DNA from: UBA7672 sp036733305
GTDB taxonomy: Bacteria > Pseudomonadota > Alphaproteobacteria > Caulobacterales > Hyphomonadaceae
Length of the DNA stretch: 8,213 bases
Reading direction: 5' to 3'
Assembly: GCA_036733305.1 (NCBI GenBank)
Contig: DAINAT010000131.1
Location: forward strand, 1-8,213
Made by a program: the position numbers and the translations under genes
Shown: positions 5,420 through 8,213 of the stretch, piece after piece
Layout: each line of letters opens with the position of its first letter
Numbering within the stretch: position 1 is the stretch's first letter
Notes under the pieces: generated by a model
Told to the model about the DNA's origin: nothing
Database searches by the model: none
Seen by the model: only the letters and a program-made list of their open reading frames with translations

Positions 5420-6087
5420 GCATACAGCCGAACTGGTGGATCGCTGAGCCCGGCTTAGTGGACGACGTGCGGGAGACGCTCGTTGGCCCCTATGCGACTC
5501 TGACCTTGCGCGCGACATCGGAAGCGGTGGTCGTCGAGGGCATGTTTCCCGTCGTGCATGAGGGGGAGGTTCTTGATCGATACAAGATTGAAATCACATT
5601 CCCCTCGACCTACCCTGACGACCCGCCGAACGTGCGCGAAACTGCCGGACGTATCCCGCGAATCGCCGACCGCCATAACAGCTCGAGCGTGGCGTGCCTT
5701 TTTGTGCCGCTAGAGTGGAAAATCAAACGTTCTGACGCACGATTTGAAACCTTTTTGCTGGGCCCGGTCCACAGCTACTTTGTCGGCCAAAGCCTGGTGG
5801 AGGCAGGACAGCCCTGGCCCTTCGGCGAAAGGAAGCACGGCGTCGACGGAGCTCTCGAAGCGCTGCGCGACGTATTGGGTCTGACCACTGACGATCAGGC
5901 GCGGACGGCCTTCCTCATGCTTTCAAAGCCGGTGATCAAGGGCCACTGGGACTGTCCCTGCAACAGCGGCATGCGACTTCGGGATTGCCACGGGCCAGCA
6001 CTGTGGCGCTTGAGCACGCCCAACAACATGCGTTGGGTTCAGGAAGCAATCATACCCTATCTTGCTGGCACGCGAAGCAGAGCGTAG
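5416..6087 (+). CDS. Stand-alone E2-like conjugating protein of CBASS with SEC-C tail
   Basis: This is a ubiquitin-conjugating (E2) fold protein of about 223 residues. Numbering from CTG 5416: the N-terminal part has NWW (6-8); YKIEITFPSTYPDDPPNV (56-73) is the E2 beta-meander and 'P-x-x-YP-x-x-PP' loop; DRHN (85-88) and ACLF follow, with Cys94 as predicted catalytic cysteine, then a helical part. The end carries CPCNSGMRLRDCH (180-192), a SEC-C-type zinc motif (C-x-C-x8-C-H). In type II CBASS, E2 activity targets the cyclase C-terminus; systems with an E2 but no E1 or JAB gene are known. The start is unclear: no ATG, GTG or TTG suits. CTG 5416 overlaps the cyclase stop, and ATA 5422 has GGGGA seven bases upstream. 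The frame stays open from ATG 5251, but that start would lie inside the cyclase gene. Confidence 0.83.
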   Translation: MSIQPNWWIAEPGLVDDVRETLVGPYATLTLRATSEAVVVEGMFPVVHEGEVLDRYKIEITFPSTYPDDPPNVRETAGRIPRIADRHNSSSVACLFVPLEWKIKRSDARFETFLLGPVHSYFVGQSLVEAGQPWPFGERKHGVDGALEALRDVLGLTTDDQARTAFLMLSKPVIKGHWDCPCNSGMRLRDCHGPALWRLSTPNNMRWVQEAIIPYLAGTRSRA

Positions 6088-6166
6088 TTGGCGAATCCAC
6101 AAGATGTACGACCGACGCGTACCAATCGGACTACCTCCCCCAAAACTAAACTCGCGCGTTCGCGAA

Positions 6167-6194
6167 AGGGGCCGCCGACCTTTCAGCGGCCCTT
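6167..6194. terminator. Hairpin between convergent CBASS operon and parB
   Basis: Arms AGGGGCCGC (6167-6175) and GCGGCCCTT (6186-6194) form nine pairs, one of them G-T, around a 10-base loop. It lies 79 bases after the E2 stop and 21 bases after the parB stop read on the other strand, the usual place for a shared terminator of convergent genes. The T content after the stem is modest on either strand, so its strength is uncertain. Confidence 0.5.
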
Positions 6195-6215
6195 CTGTAT
6201 TCGAGCAGGTGATCT

Positions 6216-8147
6216 CTACTCGGCCGCGACTGCAAACCCCGTCCCGGTCAACTCGAACCTGCCCGCTGGAACAGGCGTCACCAACATATCGGGAAGATAG
6301 CCCGCGCCAGCGAAGGCTTCGTCCACTTTCGCAGCGAGTTCGTCCCTCTTCAACTTGGCATGCGCTTTCAGCGCAGCTTCCTGCTTTGCCTGCGACTTCT
6401 CGACTATTTCAGGCGCTTCCGCCAAAGCCGACAGCAAATCTGCCTTGGGCAGGCGGGTCCAAAAGGAAGAGTCCGCTTCCCAGAACTGACGCATGTCGAG
6501 GTTGAGAACCTCAGCTAACCTGTCGGCCAGCATCTGGCGATGGCGATCAGACGGTGCTCCCTTCTCGTGCGCAAGATCAACCGCATCAGCGACGATAACA
6601 GCCAGCAATGAGAGAAGCGTTTCGGGTGGCTGTGTCAGACACCAGTCTAGCACCTCTGCTTCATTTTCCGGAATATACGCCAGAGTTGCGCTGCGTGCCT
6701 CAACGAACGCATCGAGATCATCAATGTGCGCGGCACTCGCCGTCACACCAACGCCAGGCAGTTCACTCCGAAAAGATGCCCGCAAGATCATCGCAGCTAC
6801 GGTTACTGCGAGTGCAGTTTCGCGATCCCGCGCAAGCAGAAGGCGGATTGCACGGGTGCGCGCGAGCGAAAGATCACGGATGACAGACTTCGGTAAGCCG
6901 AGCGACGCAGGCTCTACCACGGAACCTGCGTCAGTTTCTTCATCTTCTGCCACTCCACCATCGGTCTCAGGCGTCTCCAACCGCTTACGGATCGCTTTGA
7001 TCGTCTTTTCATCGGACTGGCGAACGACCCCCAGCGTTGCATATGCCTCGCCATCATGGCTGATGCCTACGACCACGCCGGCATGGGCGATGAGATCCGT
7101 GTTCCAGACGCGGGCGGCCTGTCTCAACGTTTCGATTGATGCAGCGAGCGTATCTCGCGTGTCCCAGCGCGGATCATCATCCACGCTGTCATCGTCAAGC
7201 GCCGCATCCAGCGCATCCAGTTCACTGCGCAACCGCGCGAGCTCAGCTTCTTCGGCTTCCGTGAGTTCGCGCCAATCTGGTTGAAGGCGTATGTTGGTGT
7301 GGGCGCTTTCGGTTCGCCCGTGACCAAGGTTCGTCTCCACCCAACCCCATCCTTGCGACAGCCAAGCATCGCGCTCGCTTTGAAGCCTGGCTTCTGCCAG
7401 TTCCGCCATCAGCGCAGGGTTCTCGATATAGACGGCCTCGGTATCGAACAGATCCCGCACTACAGCGCCACCGGTGCCCTCATACATCTCAAGACCTACA
7501 AACCGCGCAAGTCGATCAGATGCTCGCATCCGACCATCCATGAGACGCGCGCGAACCGAGCCCGCATGTGTAATTGGCCGGCCAAGGGATTTGAATACGG
7601 CCTCCTGTTGGCTATGGTCCTGCACCAGACAGAACGCGCGCGCTGCATCCAGGTTGATGTCTCCGCGCTTCCACGCGGCCTTGATCTTCGGCGAAAGTCC
7701 CGAGAGCGCCAGACGCTGATCGACATGACGGCGGGTGACGCCGAACCGGTGGGCGACCTCTCCGGGCGTCACGCCTTCGGCGACAAGAGCGGCATAGGCG
7801 TCAACCTCGTCCATGGCATCCATGGCGACCCGCTGCACGTTTTCTGCGAGCGAGATTTCGATACCCTGCTCTACAGCGACAACATGGCAAGGAACCGGAT
7901 GATCCTTGGGGATCACGCCTTGCTTGGCCAGTTGCTTCAGGGCCGCAAGGCGGCGTCCGCCCGCATCGACTTCATGCTTCTCGTTTTCGGTTGGCACGAC
8001 GCACAGATTCTGCAGCAACCCATGGGCGGCGATGGATGCAGCAAGGGCATCGATTTCGGCCTTGCGATCCTGCCGGCGCACATTGCGCGGCGACACGATG
8101 AGTTTGTTGAGGGCAATCAGCTGGATGGGTTGATGTTGAGCAGACAT
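6216..8147 (-). CDS. parB: Large ParB/RepB/Spo0J-family partition protein
   Basis: This 643-residue protein, about twice the usual ParB length, is of the long type found on plasmids and integrative elements. The N-terminal ParB domain (about 8-106) shows SPRNVRR (19-25), the nucleotide-binding box GGRRLAAL (63-70) and SLAENVQR (99-106). A helix-turn-helix follows (TPGEVAHRFGVTRRHVDQRL, 127-146) and would read parS-like sites. Downstream lie a charged, probably coiled segment (about 295-345) with the acidic run DDDSVDDDP (318-326), then a long C-terminal region without motifs I know. The known role is plasmid partition with a ParA ATPase, or transcription control on the element; no parA is in the window. 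The ATG at 8147-8145 has GGAG seven bases upstream (plus 8155-8158). It converges on the CBASS operon and belongs with the ssb-ardC backbone. Confidence 0.9.
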   Translation of the reverse strand: MSAQHQPIQLIALNKLIVSPRNVRRQDRKAEIDALAASIAAHGLLQNLCVVPTENEKHEVDAGGRRLAALKQLAKQGVIPKDHPVPCHVVAVEQGIEISLAENVQRVAMDAMDEVDAYAALVAEGVTPGEVAHRFGVTRRHVDQRLALSGLSPKIKAAWKRGDINLDAARAFCLVQDHSQQEAVFKSLGRPITHAGSVRARLMDGRMRASDRLARFVGLEMYEGTGGAVVRDLFDTEAVYIENPALMAELAEARLQSERDAWLSQGWGWVETNLGHGRTESAHTNIRLQPDWRELTEAEEAELARLRSELDALDAALDDDSVDDDPRWDTRDTLAASIETLRQAARVWNTDLIAHAGVVVGISHDGEAYATLGVVRQSDEKTIKAIRKRLETPETDGGVAEDEETDAGSVVEPASLGLPKSVIRDLSLARTRAIRLLLARDRETALAVTVAAMILRASFRSELPGVGVTASAAHIDDLDAFVEARSATLAYIPENEAEVLDWCLTQPPETLLSLLAVIVADAVDLAHEKGAPSDRHRQMLADRLAEVLNLDMRQFWEADSSFWTRLPKADLLSALAEAPEIVEKSQAKQEAALKAHAKLKRDELAAKVDEAFAGAGYLPDMLVTPVPAGRFELTGTGFAVAAE

Positions 8148-8170
8148 GGATTGGCTCCGTGAGCATGCCC

Positions 8171-8186
8171 GACGGCAACACGCCGG
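8171..8186 (-). repeat. Second copy of the backbone intergenic repeat
   Basis: GACGGCAACACGCCGG matches 293-308 at 14 of 16 bases in the same orientation. The copy at 293-308 lies between two minus-strand genes, and this one lies just upstream of parB, where the gene before parB would end. The hairpin is weaker here (CGGC with GCCG, 4 pairs). Confidence 0.45.
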
Positions 8187-8189
8187 ATC

Positions 8190-8208
8190 GGGGTCGCCTG
8201 CGCGACCC
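8190..8208 (-). repeat. GGGGTCGC hairpin, copy 2 (upstream of parB)
   Basis: GGGTCGC (8191-8197) and GCGACCC (8202-8208) pair exactly over a 4-base loop. With the preceding G, the design GGGGTCGC-N4-GCGAC repeats that at 1226-1242 upstream of ssb. Both copies stand about 40 to 60 bases before a minus-strand backbone gene start. Confidence 0.5.
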
Positions 8209-8213
8209 GCCTC

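Noticed and set aside
4493..5518. 341-codon open frame on the minus strand
   Set aside because: It is antisense to the CD-NTase gene, whose catalytic motifs are intact on the plus strand. High GC often leaves such antisense frames open.
6088..6166. Possible small gene between the E2 and parB
   Set aside because: Short frames here run into parB antisense and have no ribosome site or known motif. The space fits a convergent terminator region.
7281..8162. 293-codon open frame on the plus strand
   Set aside because: It is antisense to the N-terminal half of parB, which has clear ParB and helix-turn-helix motifs.
1..8213. CRISPR arrays, tRNA or rRNA genes, insertion sequences
   Set aside because: No regularly spaced direct repeats, RNA gene signatures, transposase motifs or terminal inverted repeats were seen.

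Overview
The window is GC-rich, tightly packed bacterial DNA. It reads as a defence cargo block set into the backbone of a plasmid or integrative conjugative element, most likely from an alphaproteobacterium. This host call is an inference from the backbone gene set (large ParB, SSB, a DUF6876-type protein, ArdC) and the high GC; no marker gene is present to prove it.

Layout. The left flank carries three minus-strand backbone genes. Read from right to left they are ssb (771-1187), a DUF6876-type gene (327-701) and the start of ardC (1-250, cut by the window edge). Each junction has a GC-rich perfect hairpin. About 590 bp without a convincing gene (1188-1776) follows. The right flank is a long minus-strand parB (6216-8147) with the same style of repeats upstream. 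The cargo at about 1777-6087 separates parB from ssb.

The cargo is a CBASS anti-phage system with its own regulators. On the plus strand a tight operon runs: a 79-residue DUF2188-like protein (3103-3342), an HNH-SAVED nuclease effector of the Cap5 type (3352-4518), a CD-NTase cyclase (4520-5419), and a stand-alone E2-like protein with a C-terminal SEC-C motif (about 5416-6087). No E1 or JAB peptidase gene is present, so this resembles the short, E2-only form of type II CBASS. Divergent from the operon are a small XRE repressor (2655-2978) and an ImmA/IrrE-type zinc peptidase (1777-2658), which match the CapH/CapP regulator pair described for CBASS.

How the parts likely work together. The 124-bp gap between the divergent units carries back-to-back promoters with overlapping -35 boxes and two copies of AGTA-N4-TACT, 52 bp apart. 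One copy overlaps the regulator -10 and the other lies at the expected operon start site. The CapH-like repressor would hold the operon down through these sites until the CapP-like protease cuts it. Once expressed, the cyclase would make a cyclic oligonucleotide that activates the HNH-SAVED nuclease, with the E2 tuning the cyclase. The least ordinary points are the E2 gene with no standard start codon next to a G4 run where a -1 shift would fuse it to the cyclase, its SEC-C tail, the DUF2188 gene at the head of the operon, and the recurring hairpins of the backbone.
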